Of a stretch of 64,000 bases of DNA, positions 1 to 9,193 are shown one piece after another (position 1 is the first letter of the stretch; each line of letters opens with the position of its first letter). The notes under the pieces were generated by a model. The model saw only the letters and a program-made list of their open reading frames with translations. It was not told the origin of the DNA and did not search any database. A program made the position numbers and the translations under genes. Origin of the DNA: JBJGXI01 sp045635475 (lineage in GTDB: Bacteria > Bacillota > Bacilli > Bacillales > Amphibacillaceae). The stretch is from NCBI RefSeq assembly GCF_045635475.1, contig NZ_JBJGXI010000011.1, positions 48,817 through 112,816 of the forward strand, in the 5' to 3' direction.

Positions 1-697
1 GAAGATCGGTATTGTGGATGATCGAGCAATTGATCTAGATAAACTTTATGGCATCGTTACAAATATACCGAATGTAGAAGTTATTTTCTCCACTACATCT
101 GCGGAAGAAGCGTATGCACAAATCAAGAAAGAAACAATCAATTTATTAATTGCCGATATAGAGATGCCTAATTTATCGGGCTATGAACTTGCTGATATTA
201 TTCATTCACACGCATTGAACATTTCAGTTATTTTTGTTACAGCCAATAGCGGCTTTGCTGTCCATGCATTTGAATTAAATGTCCATGATTATATTATGAA
301 GCCATACCCAAAAGACCGATTAATTACTTCCATCACACGGTTAATGGAAAAATCGAACACAGCTGAAATTGCAGGTAGACTGTACATTAAACAGAAATCA
401 GATATACATATCATTTTAAAAAAGGATATCGTTTTTATCGAAAGATCCGGGCGCTCAACGACGATTTTCACTCGCTCTGGTCCAATAAAAACGTATCAAA
501 CACTTAATGAACTAGAAGGAGAATTAAGAGAACGGGATTTCTTGCGGTCTCATCGCTCCTTTATTATTAACATCCACTTTGTAAAAAGCTTCTCGCTTTA
601 TGCAAAGAACTCGTACATCGTCACGTTCGAAGGCTTAAAGGAGCAAGCGATGATTACAAAGGATAAAGTTGAATTTTTACAACACAATTACTTTTAA
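1..697 (+). CDS. LytTR-family response regulator (5' end clipped)
   Basis: Two-component response regulator of the AgrA/ComE type. The frame is open from base 2 and reads KIGIVDDR, the normal receiver start, so the initiator ATG almost certainly spans the window edge and about two bases are missing. The receiver domain covers roughly residues 1-120, with the phospho-acceptor Asp in IADIEMP and the conserved Lys in MKPYPKD. A LytTR DNA-binding domain follows (about 130-230), with FIERSGR and FLRSHRSFIIN. The kinase gene follows after 14 bases, so the two are co-transcribed. Family knowledge: such pairs respond to peptide or cell-wall signals. The target genes cannot be told from the window. 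Confidence 0.93.
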   Translation, partial: KIGIVDDRAIDLDKLYGIVTNIPNVEVIFSTTSAEEAYAQIKKETINLLIADIEMPNLSGYELADIIHSHALNISVIFVTANSGFAVHAFELNVHDYIMKPYPKDRLITSITRLMEKSNTAEIAGRLYIKQKSDIHIILKKDIVFIERSGRSTTIFTRSGPIKTYQTLNELEGELRERDFLRSHRSFIINIHFVKSFSLYAKNSYIVTFEGLKEQAMITKDKVEFLQHNYF

Positions 698-711
698 AAG
701 GTGGAACTATA

Positions 712-1692
712 TTGAAACAAAGTCTTGGTTATTGGGGAATAATTACTGTTTTAGGAATGCTTCACATGTACGCTCTTCAATTGTTGATTCCTATGAACAT
801 CCCTATTTATCTTTCTAGTTTGCTACCAATTGCCGTTGTTTACATTTTGTATAAACGAACAATCCCGCGTATCGATTCTCTAGGTTTGCAATGGAATGGC
901 ATGTTGTTCGGTGTGCAGGTGTTGCTCTTAGGATGTTACCTGTTTATAGTGCCGTTGTTAGGCTACTTGCTACTTGCTGTGGTTTTTGTCTGCATCGAAG
1001 TAGTACGTGTCCAACTAGCAAGTAGATTAGCTTCACTTACGCAAGAGTTGGAAATATTTGAACAAGAGCGTGCACAGTTTAATGAAACATTTCGTATTGT
1101 CCGTAGTGAACGCCATGATTTTCTAAAGCATGTAGCTGCGATTCATTTTATGCTGGACAACGAGAAGCATCTCGAGGCGAAAACGTATTTAGATGATTTG
1201 GTAGATGGATATGAAGAAACAAACTTATCAATCAAAGGGGAGCATGGAGCTGTTGCCGGTATTTTGCATCAAATGTATGGACGTGCCAGCGCCTTAGGCA
1301 TAAGCACTTTTTACGATTTTGATGTGCCGCTATCATCATTACCTTTGTCTGATAAGCATATCGTCACACTAGTAGGTAATTTACTTTCTAATAGCATTGA
1401 TGCGTGCCAACAGTGGCAAGAGCAACATGATGCCCAAGCCCAAATTACTTTACAGTTTTATAAACGCAGTGGCTTATATCTATTAACCTGTCAAAATAAT
1501 AGTTTACCGATACCAACGGACATATTAGACCGTCTATTTGTTGATTACGGCAAGTCAACCAAGTCCGGTGACCACCAAGGTCTCGGCACCAAAAAAATCG
1601 ATGATATCGTAATTGATTATCAAGGATTCTTAGATTTTATATATAAAGACGAATCATTTACCGTGAAAATTAAATTCCCAGCGATCGTGTAA
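712..1692 (+). CDS. AgrC-type (HPK10-like) sensor histidine kinase
   Basis: Membrane sensor kinase paired with the preceding LytTR regulator. TTG start supported by AAAGGTGG seven bases upstream. Residues 1-110 form several hydrophobic helices; then comes a coiled linker and the phospho-acceptor region RSERHDFLKH, close to the H-box of peptide-sensing HPK10 kinases. The ATPase domain has an N-box (NLLSNSIDA) and a G-box (GLGTKKID), and is the short GHKL form typical of AgrC/ComD kinases. Length 326 aa is a little short because the sensor domain has few helices. The ligand is unknown; a peptide pheromone or bacteriocin is possible by family only. Confidence 0.88.
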   Translation: MKQSLGYWGIITVLGMLHMYALQLLIPMNIPIYLSSLLPIAVVYILYKRTIPRIDSLGLQWNGMLFGVQVLLLGCYLFIVPLLGYLLLAVVFVCIEVVRVQLASRLASLTQELEIFEQERAQFNETFRIVRSERHDFLKHVAAIHFMLDNEKHLEAKTYLDDLVDGYEETNLSIKGEHGAVAGILHQMYGRASALGISTFYDFDVPLSSLPLSDKHIVTLVGNLLSNSIDACQQWQEQHDAQAQITLQFYKRSGLYLLTCQNNSLPIPTDILDRLFVDYGKSTKSGDHQGLGTKKIDDIVIDYQGFLDFIYKDESFTVKIKFPAIV

Positions 1693-1760
1693 AAGAAATA
1701 GATAGCGCTTAGAAACGCTGACACCATAACCGGGAGTTGGAATGGAAGGAGGACTTACCG

Positions 1761-2249
1761 ATGAGAGAAATCACCTTAGCAAATGGAAAAACCGTAGAAG
1801 TGGAATGTTTGAGCTGTGCATTAACGAGTGGTCTGATCGAGCCGGAAGGTGGTGTTGTGCTTGAGACGGAATATTTTCACGCTCATCAAGATGTTGCCTA
1901 TCCAATAAAGGGTCTTATCATTTTAGCTTCGAAACGGCATATTATCTGCATAGACGAATTAACAGAAGAAGAAAGGTTAGATTATATAAACGTTCTAACA
2001 AAAATAAGGAAGGCACAACGGGACGTGCTAGGCATAGAATATGTTTATTATTTTTATAATGAAGACACCACACATCATTTCCACACCTGGATGGTGCCAA
2101 GATATGAATGGATGCACGAATTTGGTCGTTCCGTTGAATCGGTTAGACCTACGCTGCTTCACGCTCGAAATCATATGAATAGCAAAGAAAACATGCAAGA
2201 AGTTATTGCTGCGATTCGTGCTTTAACGATTGAATTAAATAAATTATAA
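1761..2249 (+). CDS. HIT-family (histidine triad) hydrolase-like protein
   Basis: 162-residue HIT-like protein. The ATG at 1761 is preferred over an in-frame TTG at 1737 because GGAAGGAGG lies eight bases before it. The nucleotide-binding core shows FHAHQDVAYPIKG and, near the C-terminus, HFHTWMVPR, which aligns with the HIT signature HxHxHxxPR. The first two histidines, including the nucleophile position, are kept; the third is replaced by Trp. HIT proteins hydrolyse dinucleoside polyphosphates or nucleoside phosphoramidates; the substrate here is unknown. It lies 70 bases after the kinase gene and may share its transcript. It ends at a hairpin shared with the convergent permease gene. Confidence 0.8.
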   Translation: MREITLANGKTVEVECLSCALTSGLIEPEGGVVLETEYFHAHQDVAYPIKGLIILASKRHIICIDELTEEERLDYINVLTKIRKAQRDVLGIEYVYYFYNEDTTHHFHTWMVPRYEWMHEFGRSVESVRPTLLHARNHMNSKENMQEVIAAIRALTIELNKL

Positions 2250-2252
2250 GCA

Positions 2253-2284
2253 AAAGGAGCATCGAGTTGCTTTGATGCTCCTTT
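2253..2284. terminator. Hairpin between convergent genes
   Basis: AAAGGAGCATC and GATGCTCCTTT form an 11-bp perfect stem with a 10-base loop between the HIT gene and the convergent ABC permease gene. The T tract is short, so it is a moderate bidirectional terminator. Confidence 0.65.
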
Positions 2285-2353
2285 GCACATGCAGTATTCT
2301 AATAATGGAACTACTTACTGCTACATTCTGCACAACATACTTTTCATAATCCT

Positions 2354-4960
2354 TTAAGCATTTTCCTGCTTTAACGCATCAATTATATTTTCCTTCTTCA
2401 CCTTCTGTATCGAGTAAAGCATCGCTGCACCAACAATCACAAAGATTGCAACAACCACATACAAGATACTAATCCACGGCAGTTCGAATGCGTATTCAAA
2501 CGTATTTTGCATCGACTTGTGAATCAGGAACATAACACCGATGCTTAGTGGTAATCCGTATAATAGTGCCTTTACACCGTAAAAAATACTCTCGTAATTA
2601 ATCATTTTGTTAAAGCCTTTTGGCGTCATCCCGACCGATTTGAGCATAGCGAATTCTCTTCTTCTCAATGAGATACTCGTTGAAATCGTATTAAAAATGT
2701 TGGCGATCGATATACCCGTAATTAACACGATAAATCCGTATGTGAATACTGACATTAACAATAAGATTTGTTCTTCCTGTTGGCGAGCTTGGTAGACGTT
2801 ATAAGCAAAATAATTACTATCCATCGTTTCTTCCAATTGTTCTTGTGTCTTGATTGGATCTGATGATTTAAAGTAGCCATATGTTCCTAAATTTGCCTTT
2901 ATTGATTCTGGATAAATGTGATCCATCACTTGTTCTGAGACAATAATAATTATTCCACCTAAACCGGGAGAAGTGATGCCAACAGGATAATCATCCGTGA
3001 TGCCCGCAACTTCTACATCCTCCATCTCCAAGTGCTCCTCTGTCTCCCAATTTTCAGCAAAGACATCAAGACTTTGACCAACCTTGGCATGTATTGCCTT
3101 CGTATTAACTAACTTTTTAGTCTCGTAATCTTCATATTCAATCGTATCAATAACTATTGCCCTTGGTTGTTCTGGATCCTGCAGTTTTGCTACATCGACG
3201 CCAACCGAATTCGCATAGGCAGCTAAGCTAGCTTCATCCAGGGCATTTATATAAAGCGAATATTTTATACTGCTATCTTTTTGTGCCTCCGTATTGTCTT
3301 CTGCTTGTATGATGTTAACCCATTCTTCTCCTGCGGCTTCCTGATCAATCCAAGCGTAAGCTTCACCTTTTTTAACTAGATTATATTCGGTTATATGATC
3401 AAGCTGGGCAAACTTTGTTAGCTCTTCCATATTGGTCGATCCATTACCTTCAGCTCCTACTTGAATATCATAATCGATGCCATCTTGTGACATAACTAAT
3501 GATCTTCTCACGTTATCGGTAAAAAACGACACGGTTAAGAATAATAAAATGCTGATTACAAGTGAGAACACGGTTATTTGATATCTACGCTTATTTCTTT
3601 TTAAATTTTTCAAACCAAATTCTGCTTCAATTCCGAAAAGCTTACGCACGAGTTTAGACGTTTTAACTTTTTTACCAGTCAGCTTTACATCCTGCGATTG
3701 ACGTATCGCATCGATAGCTGAAATTTTCGAAGCTTTTCTAGCAGGCATATACGTTGATATAAAAATAGTTAGCAAGGATACACCACAGGCTGCAAGAATT
3801 GATACTGGTGTGACCGTTAATTGAAGCCCTTGTGCAATCCCAAATACCCCTTTGATTGCCGAGTTGATCAATAAGAATGTGATTCCCATCCCTGCAAGGC
3901 CAGCAATGATTCCGATTGGGATACTAATACTCCCGATAACTACCCCTTCAAAAAGAACCGAATTTCGCTTTTGCCTTTTCGTTGCACCAACGCTTGATAG
4001 CATGCCTAAATGGCGCGCACGCTCCGATACACTAATCGCAAAAGCATTATAAATCAGTGCCACAGAACCGACGACAATTACACCCATAATAATTGCAACT
4101 AACGAAAACAACGTTGTCCTTAAGCCATCATTTTTTGTTACCCCATAATAGCGAAGTAGCTCACTATTAAAAGTAACCGATGAAATCTTGTTTTCAGCGA
4201 CTAATTGATCCGCATGATTATAAAGTCCACTATTTACCTTATTTAGCACGATGGAAGCATTCACCCGATTATCTGCACTTACCGTACTTTCATCGATATA
4301 GCTAATAATCGTATAGCCTGGTGCCCATGTTGGCTCCCACGTTGGACGCTCGATGAAACCAACAACAGTATACGTCTCTTCAGATGTGTTCACGAGCGTT
4401 TCCGCAACTTCCTCACCATTTGTTTGTAATGAGGTCGATTGTCCAATAGTAGGAACATCTGGTGGCATGTCTTGATACTCTCTGTCACCTACCGCAAGCG
4501 TCATTTGACTACCAAGCTCGTATGTTACCCCCGCATCTGATTCAATGTGCTCAGGTAGCACCACTTCGTTAGGTGACTCAGGAAAACGCCCTTCTGATAA
4601 TGTAATAGGGAAATTTTCAAATCCTTGCTTGTCGTATCCTTTTACAAAAACATACGGCTTGTAATCATTTTCTGATCCTTCTAGCAAGGCATAGCCACGG
4701 TCCTGGGTGAGCACGACTGATTTTGTAGCATCATCATTCTGAACTGCTGCTAGCTGTTCCTCGTCCAAATTTTTATATAGAACATGCCATTCCCCTTGCT
4801 CTGCAATTACTTGTCTTTTCAGTAAATCTAAAAAAGAAACCCCGAGCGTAGCAACTGCAGTAATCATCGCTACCGAAATAATAACCCCTACAATCGTAAC
4901 GAGTGTGCGCCGTTTATTTTCTTTCAAATGCCTTATGGTTAGCTTGTTAACGATGTTCAT
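2354..4960 (-). CDS. FtsX/MacB-type ABC transporter permease
   Basis: 868-residue permease with two FtsX modules. An N-terminal helix (about 20-45) is followed by a large extracytoplasmic region, then three helices (about 285-410) with the motif SVGATKRQ. A second helix starts near 460 (RYQITVFSLVISIL), followed by a second outer domain and three more helices (about 735-860) with MLKSVGMTPKGF. The start codon overlaps the stop of the upstream ATPase gene by four bases, so the two are translationally coupled. With the upstream OmpR regulator and kinase it forms a four-gene cassette like those that detect and remove antimicrobial peptides. The permease is longer than BceB and is not a BceB clear match. 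Substrate not known. Confidence 0.9.
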   Translation of the reverse strand: MNIVNKLTIRHLKENKRRTLVTIVGVIISVAMITAVATLGVSFLDLLKRQVIAEQGEWHVLYKNLDEEQLAAVQNDDATKSVVLTQDRGYALLEGSENDYKPYVFVKGYDKQGFENFPITLSEGRFPESPNEVVLPEHIESDAGVTYELGSQMTLAVGDREYQDMPPDVPTIGQSTSLQTNGEEVAETLVNTSEETYTVVGFIERPTWEPTWAPGYTIISYIDESTVSADNRVNASIVLNKVNSGLYNHADQLVAENKISSVTFNSELLRYYGVTKNDGLRTTLFSLVAIIMGVIVVGSVALIYNAFAISVSERARHLGMLSSVGATKRQKRNSVLFEGVVIGSISIPIGIIAGLAGMGITFLLINSAIKGVFGIAQGLQLTVTPVSILAACGVSLLTIFISTYMPARKASKISAIDAIRQSQDVKLTGKKVKTSKLVRKLFGIEAEFGLKNLKRNKRRYQITVFSLVISILLFLTVSFFTDNVRRSLVMSQDGIDYDIQVGAEGNGSTNMEELTKFAQLDHITEYNLVKKGEAYAWIDQEAAGEEWVNIIQAEDNTEAQKDSSIKYSLYINALDEASLAAYANSVGVDVAKLQDPEQPRAIVIDTIEYEDYETKKLVNTKAIHAKVGQSLDVFAENWETEEHLEMEDVEVAGITDDYPVGITSPGLGGIIIIVSEQVMDHIYPESIKANLGTYGYFKSSDPIKTQEQLEETMDSNYFAYNVYQARQQEEQILLLMSVFTYGFIVLITGISIANIFNTISTSISLRRREFAMLKSVGMTPKGFNKMINYESIFYGVKALLYGLPLSIGVMFLIHKSMQNTFEYAFELPWISILYVVVAIFVIVGAAMLYSIQKVKKENIIDALKQENA

Positions 4961-5640
4961 GGATGGATCACCTCGTCCTTAGCAACCCTTCCATCCTCGA
5001 TTGATATCACTCTGTCTGCTTGTAGTGCGATTCGCTCATCATGTGTAATCACAATTAACGTTTGATTATAAGTTTTATTAAACATTTTTAATAGATCCAT
5101 AATTTCCGTACTGTTTTTACTGTCAAGGTTTCCAGTCGGTTCGTCTGCCAGCATGATCGACGGGTTACTAATTAGTGCGCGACCAATCGATACACGTTGC
5201 TGCTGCCCACCGGAAAGCTGATTCGGCAAGTGGTTTAAACGATCGTTTAAACCTAAAGTTTTCACAATATTGTTAAACTGCTTTCGATCAACTTTATGCT
5301 CATCAAGTAGTAATGGCAAGGTAATATTTTCTTCAACCGTTAGCACTGGAATTAGATTATAAAACTGATAGATCAAGCCAATTTGACGACGTCTAAAGAT
5401 CGCAAGCTGTGTTTCATTTAACTGGTACATATCAGTGTTATCGACAAGCACTTTGCCGTTAGTTGGACGGTCCACGCCACCAAGCATATGAAGCAGTGTT
5501 GATTTTCCTGAGCCCGATGGACCGATAATAACAACAAATTCCCCTTTTTTGACGGTGAAAGACACGTCATCCAATGCCTTTACAGCCGTTTCACCATTTC
5601 CGTACACTTTAGACAGATGTTCGATTTTTAATATGTCCAT
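4957..5640 (-). CDS. ABC transporter ATP-binding protein (LolD/MacB type)
   Basis: 227-residue ATPase that powers the adjacent FtsX permease. It has Walker A GPSGSGKST, Q-loop near YQFYNLIPVLT, signature LSGGQQQR, Walker B MLADEPTGNLD and the H-loop His in VITHDE. The ATG is preceded by GGAGG. A 142-bp gap separates it from the upstream kinase gene and contains repeated GTCACT/AGTGAC boxes, which suggests its own regulated promoter. Its stop overlaps the permease start. Confidence 0.95.
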   Translation of the reverse strand: MDILKIEHLSKVYGNGETAVKALDDVSFTVKKGEFVVIIGPSGSGKSTLLHMLGGVDRPTNGKVLVDNTDMYQLNETQLAIFRRRQIGLIYQFYNLIPVLTVEENITLPLLLDEHKVDRKQFNNIVKTLGLNDRLNHLPNQLSGGQQQRVSIGRALISNPSIMLADEPTGNLDSKNSTEIMDLLKMFNKTYNQTLIVITHDERIALQADRVISIEDGRVAKDEVIHP

Positions 5641-5695
5641 GTGAAAACCTCCATATTTTTGATTATCTTTAGTTTATCTGTCTAAAATGACTATC

Positions 5696-5733
5696 AAGTG
5701 ACTTTAAAGTGACAGTTTAGTCACTTAAGTGAC
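5696..5733 (-). promoter_or_regulatory. Repeated AAGTGAC boxes, probable response-regulator site
   Basis: Three AAGTGAC copies on the plus strand at 5696-5702, 5707-5713 and 5727-5733 are spaced 11 and 20 bases apart, and the last is half of a perfect 14-bp palindrome GTCACTTAAGTGAC (5720-5733). Near-helical-turn spacing of direct repeats is typical of OmpR-type regulators. The boxes lie just upstream of the ABC ATPase gene and downstream of the kinase gene, so the cassette's own regulator is the obvious candidate to bind them. Confidence 0.6.
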
Positions 5734-5782
5734 TCATCCTTACTTGATGACTGTATTGCAAATTCTTGAGAAAAGTTCAATT

Positions 5783-6787
5783 TCAAATTACCTGCTTATA
5801 AAACTTAATCCGAAACTCTGTACCCTTTCCCTCTTCACTGCGTACCTCAATATCGCCATTTTGACTTTTAATGATCGTATAAGCAAGCGCCAGGCCGATG
5901 CCGATACTTTCATCACTTGCATTTTTTCCTTTATAAAATCGTTTAAATATATAGAGGAGATCTTCTTTAGGGATGCCTTTGCCGTTATCTTGTATCACAA
6001 GTTCTGTGTACAAAGGATTCTCGCTATACTTCAAACTTAGTGTTCCAGCTTCTGGCGTATGTTCCACACAATTTTTTAATATATTGATCAAAGCCTCCGC
6101 TGTCCAGTTCAAATCACCTAAGAATGCAACGGTATCTTCCCCTTTTATTTCAAGTGCCTGCGTTTTGATATCTATCGGAATTAAAACAGGCTCAACAGCT
6201 TTTTGGATGAGGTCTTTAACTAAAATGCGATCTTTCTTAAAATGTACCGTTCCAGCATCGATTTTAGAAAGTTTTAGTAAGGAAGAAACGAGCCACTCGA
6301 TTCTTTCTAACTGGACACGGATGTTGCGGGTGAATTCGCTTCGTTTTGCTATATCCAATCGTGCATCACTGAGAAGATCAGCCATCACCATCATCGAAGT
6401 AAGTGGTGTTTTCAGTTGATGTGAAATATCCGAGATGGCGTCGGTTAGCTGGTCGTTATTCTGCTCAAGTTGTGAGCTATGCTGTGAGAGCATGAGGGTG
6501 ACTTTATATATTTCATTCTTTAGTATACTAAGCTCTCCCTCATGATTATCACGAACATCCAGCGCGTAATCGCCACTGCTAATTTTTCGCAAATAACCAG
6601 ACAGTTTCTCCAATTCCCGGTAACGCCACCTCGTAAATAGAAGTGCACAACCAATTAACATTATCGCTGTAACAGCTACAAGAATAGCAGCTTCCAATGA
6701 AAAGAAGAACGCCGCTATACCAGCCACGACTAACGAGATTGTACACATCACCAACAGAAATAGTTGAATTTCACGGTTACGAAACAT
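5783..6787 (-). CDS. Two-TM sensor histidine kinase with short loop
   Basis: Sensor kinase of the ABC-exporter cassette. A longer in-frame start at 6859 exists, but the ATG at 6787 (MFRNREIQ) begins one base after the regulator's stop and has GGTG at the right distance; it gives 334 aa. Two hydrophobic helices (about 8-27 and 30-52) are separated by only a few residues, the layout of intramembrane-sensing kinases. A HAMP-like stretch (RYRELEKLSGYL) leads to HisKA with ISHQLKTPLTSM, then the ATPase domain with an N-box (NILKNCVEH), DNGKGIPKED and GIGLALAY. Kinases of this form often sense through a partner transporter, here probably the adjacent FtsX permease. Confidence 0.9.
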   Translation of the reverse strand: MFRNREIQLFLLVMCTISLVVAGIAAFFFSLEAAILVAVTAIMLIGCALLFTRWRYRELEKLSGYLRKISSGDYALDVRDNHEGELSILKNEIYKVTLMLSQHSSQLEQNNDQLTDAISDISHQLKTPLTSMMVMADLLSDARLDIAKRSEFTRNIRVQLERIEWLVSSLLKLSKIDAGTVHFKKDRILVKDLIQKAVEPVLIPIDIKTQALEIKGEDTVAFLGDLNWTAEALINILKNCVEHTPEAGTLSLKYSENPLYTELVIQDNGKGIPKEDLLYIFKRFYKGKNASDESIGIGLALAYTIIKSQNGDIEVRSEEGKGTEFRIKFYKQVI

Positions 6788-6788
6788 C

Positions 6789-7472
6789 TTAATCACCAAC
6801 CTTATAGCCAATCCCACGAACTGTTTTAATGATCGTTGGATTCTGCGGTTGATCCTCAAGCTTTTCGCGTAGCCTTTTTATGTAGACGGTCAGCGTGTTA
6901 TCGTTAACAAAATCACCGGCAACGTCCCACAATTGTTCTAATAATTGGTTCCTAGAAAGTACTTGTCCAATATGGTTGGCGAAGATAAGTAATAACCTGT
7001 ATTCTAAAGCAGTTACGAGTACTTCCTCTCCATTTTTATATACTTTCCCTTCTAACGTGTTAATCCGTATATGCTCAATTTCAATAATGTTCTTCACTAC
7101 TGTTTGCTTTTGATATCGGCGAAGCACGGATTTAATTCGAGATAAAAGCTCCCGCACTCGAAACGGCTTTGTAATATAATCATCCGCTCCCATATCAAGC
7201 CCCATAACGACGTTCACTTCATCATCAAATGCCGTTAAGAAAATTACTGGAGTATCTTTTCGCCCTTTCACATAGGAACACAAATCATAGCCACTGCCAT
7301 CCGGTAACGATAAATCAAATAAACACAAGTCGATGCTTTCTAATTGCTGCGACAGCACTTGTTTAGCCGAAGTAGTATCATGGCGCAAAATTGTAACATA
7401 CCCTTCCTGCTGCAAGGAATATTCCAGCCCAGAGGCAATCGTTTTATCATCTTCGACAAATAGGATTTTCAT
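6789..7472 (-). CDS. OmpR-family response regulator
   Basis: 227-residue response regulator, first gene of the four-gene sensor/ABC cassette. The receiver domain (1-115) has acidic residues EDD, phospho-acceptor Asp in FDLSLPDGSG, and KPF. The C-terminal winged helix (about 128-226) ends in TIIKTVRGIGYKVG. The stop is followed after one base by the kinase ATG. Probable targets are the repeated boxes before the ABC genes and the palindromes at 7594-7626. Confidence 0.95.
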   Translation of the reverse strand: MKILFVEDDKTIASGLEYSLQQEGYVTILRHDTTSAKQVLSQQLESIDLCLFDLSLPDGSGYDLCSYVKGRKDTPVIFLTAFDDEVNVVMGLDMGADDYITKPFRVRELLSRIKSVLRRYQKQTVVKNIIEIEHIRINTLEGKVYKNGEEVLVTALEYRLLLIFANHIGQVLSRNQLLEQLWDVAGDFVNDNTLTVYIKRLREKLEDQPQNPTIIKTVRGIGYKVGD

Positions 7473-7593
7473 TGATTCAGCTCCTAACTATATAGATCCT
7501 ATATGCAAATTATACTTGAACATCGCGATTATAAAAGAGTAATTTTTATCTTATGATCTCCATGCTACTAAATTCATTTTCCAATCACACAAA

Positions 7594-7626
7594 AGTCATG
7601 ACTGATTTCACTACAGTCATATGACT
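7594..7626 (+). promoter_or_regulatory. Paired palindromes AGTCATGACT / AGTCATATGACT
   Basis: Two palindromes, AGTCATGACT (7594-7603) and AGTCATATGACT (7615-7626), have centres 22 bases apart, two helical turns. They sit about 50 bases before the CPBP gene and 120 bases before the OmpR regulator gene. The half-site AGTCAT resembles the GTCACT boxes before the ABC ATPase gene, so the same regulator may bind here. Confidence 0.5.
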
Positions 7627-7674
7627 AATGCTCTATATGATGAAGTTAGAAAAAGTCAAAAGGAGGCGATGTTA

Positions 7675-8275
7675 ATGAAATGGAGCAGCACAACACGCAT
7701 CACGGCATCAATTGTATTAACAAACATATTATTAGCCGCAATTGCCGGATTGTTAGTTTTACTAGGTCTATTTGATGATTTACAAACGGAATTTACTTTT
7801 TCTCATTTTATCTACGCACTAGTCGGCATATTAACGACGCTTTTAGTATTTTGGCTGTATAGCAAGGTCGACAAAAAGAAACCTTGGCGATTGGGCTTCA
7901 AGATGACTAAAAAGGATATTGTCTATTCGGTTGTTGCCACGGTTGCTTCATTAGTAACGGTGTTAGCTTTCATTTGGATGATGGACCGCTCAGGCACTGT
8001 GATAGCAACATATCATTTCAATCGCATCTTTACCATTCATTTTTATCAGCTGTTAGGTGTGGCAATGATTGGCTGGTTTTTTGCTACTTTAAAAGAAGAA
8101 GTGCTCGCACGTGGTTATTTTATGGCAAACTTACAGCGTTTAAGCGTACCGAATGCGATACTCGTGTCTGCTGTACTGTTTATGGCGTTACATTTTATTA
8201 TGGGAGACTTTGACCGCCAGTTGGTTAAAAGGAGGCATCGTGTATGGCTATATTTATGTAAAGACAAGCTCCATA
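7675..8275 (+). pseudogene. CPBP-family (CAAX-like) intramembrane protease, broken
   Basis: Remnant of a membrane protease of the CPBP/Abi family. ATG at 7675 follows AAAGGAGG. Several helices lead to the catalytic motif KEEVLARGYF, and the second motif FMALHFIMGD is present. After LVK near 8232 the frame is lost: the expected next piece, GGIVYGYIYVKTSSI, continues in another frame. Shortly after (about 8270) the sequence becomes the antisense of a deacetylase gene, so the C-terminus and last catalytic residue are missing. A frameshift plus a 3' deletion explains this. CPBP proteins often give immunity to bacteriocins, which suits the neighbouring peptide-sensing cassette. Confidence 0.75.
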
Positions 8276-9068
8276 ACCGTATCAACAATTGTGGAACCGT
8301 CTCAAACGCTAGTCCCTGCTCTCTTATCTCGGGAATAATTTGCCGTAATGCTTCGATCGTGTTGGTGCGATCTCCTTCCCAATCAGCACCGTCGTGCATT
8401 AAAATGATCGCTCCGGGATGGAGATTACTTAAGACATTGTCGGCAATTTGTACTGGCGGTAACTCTTGCCAATCTAGTGAATCAACCGACCAACCGACAA
8501 CCGTATAGTTCAAAGAGATGAGCTTTTCCACAATTTCGTTATCTAAAAAACCGTATGGAGCTCGGAATAGCTTCGTTCGGTAGCCAATAACAACGTTCAA
8601 AATATCTTCTGTTTGCATGATTTCCCGTTCCAGTGTTTCTATATCACCCGCTTCGACGAGATTTGGATGCCAGTATGTATGGTTGCCAATAATATGGCCC
8701 TCATTGATAATCCGCTGTATGAGGTCTGGATAAGCTGCCGCGCGGGCTCCCATCAGGAAAAAGGTTGCTTTTACATTATGCTCCTTTAGAACATCTAGTA
8801 GTTGCGGGGTAAACCTTGGGTCTGGTCCATCATCAAACGTTAATGCCACCTTATTATCTGTTTGTGCGCCTTGTAAGTATACTGTTTCAGGATAACGTTC
8901 TTGTAAAATAAAATTAGAAACTGGATTGCGCACTCGCTCGGGATCCTCAGCACCACCATCTAGTTCTGGTGGACTGTCTGGTTGGGCATGTGTTTTCATC
9001 ACACCAGATGATATGATAAACAAACTGACAGCAGTTAATAGTAAACATTTGATTGTTTTTTTACACAT
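8115..9068 (-). CDS. Secreted polysaccharide deacetylase (NodB domain), 3' end fused
   Basis: Exported carbohydrate esterase family 4 enzyme that removes N-acetyl groups from peptidoglycan or chitin-like polymers. A signal peptide covers residues 1-28. The NodB domain has TFDDGPD (catalytic Asp79-Asp80), the metal-binding pair H130/H134 in NHTYWH, FRAPYG and the late motif LMHDG (His225). The family match ends near FETVPQLL (residue 262, about 8283). The remaining 55 residues are read from the antisense of the CPBP pseudogene, so the natural stop has been lost and the protein carries an extra tail. Activity could survive because all catalytic motifs are intact. Confidence 0.85.
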   Translation of the reverse strand: MCKKTIKCLLLTAVSLFIISSGVMKTHAQPDSPPELDGGAEDPERVRNPVSNFILQERYPETVYLQGAQTDNKVALTFDDGPDPRFTPQLLDVLKEHNVKATFFLMGARAAAYPDLIQRIINEGHIIGNHTYWHPNLVEAGDIETLEREIMQTEDILNVVIGYRTKLFRAPYGFLDNEIVEKLISLNYTVVGWSVDSLDWQELPPVQIADNVLSNLHPGAIILMHDGADWEGDRTNTIEALRQIIPEIREQGLAFETVPQLLIRLWSLSLHKYSHTRCLLLTNWRSKSPIIKCNAINSTADTSIAFGTLKRCKFAIK

Positions 9069-9193
9069 TTTTCAATCTCCTTCATTAGAAACCAATATTG
9101 TTATTTTCTATGAGAAGATGCTGCTTATACCTACTAAAAAAAGGAATCATTGTTTTATGAAAGCTATACAATATCTTCTTCTTTTGCTTAAAA

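Noticed and set aside
7621..8508. A 295-residue protein starting at the ATG of the palindrome
   Set aside because: The first 18 codons lack a ribosome site, and the part after about 8232 is out of frame or antisense to the deacetylase gene.
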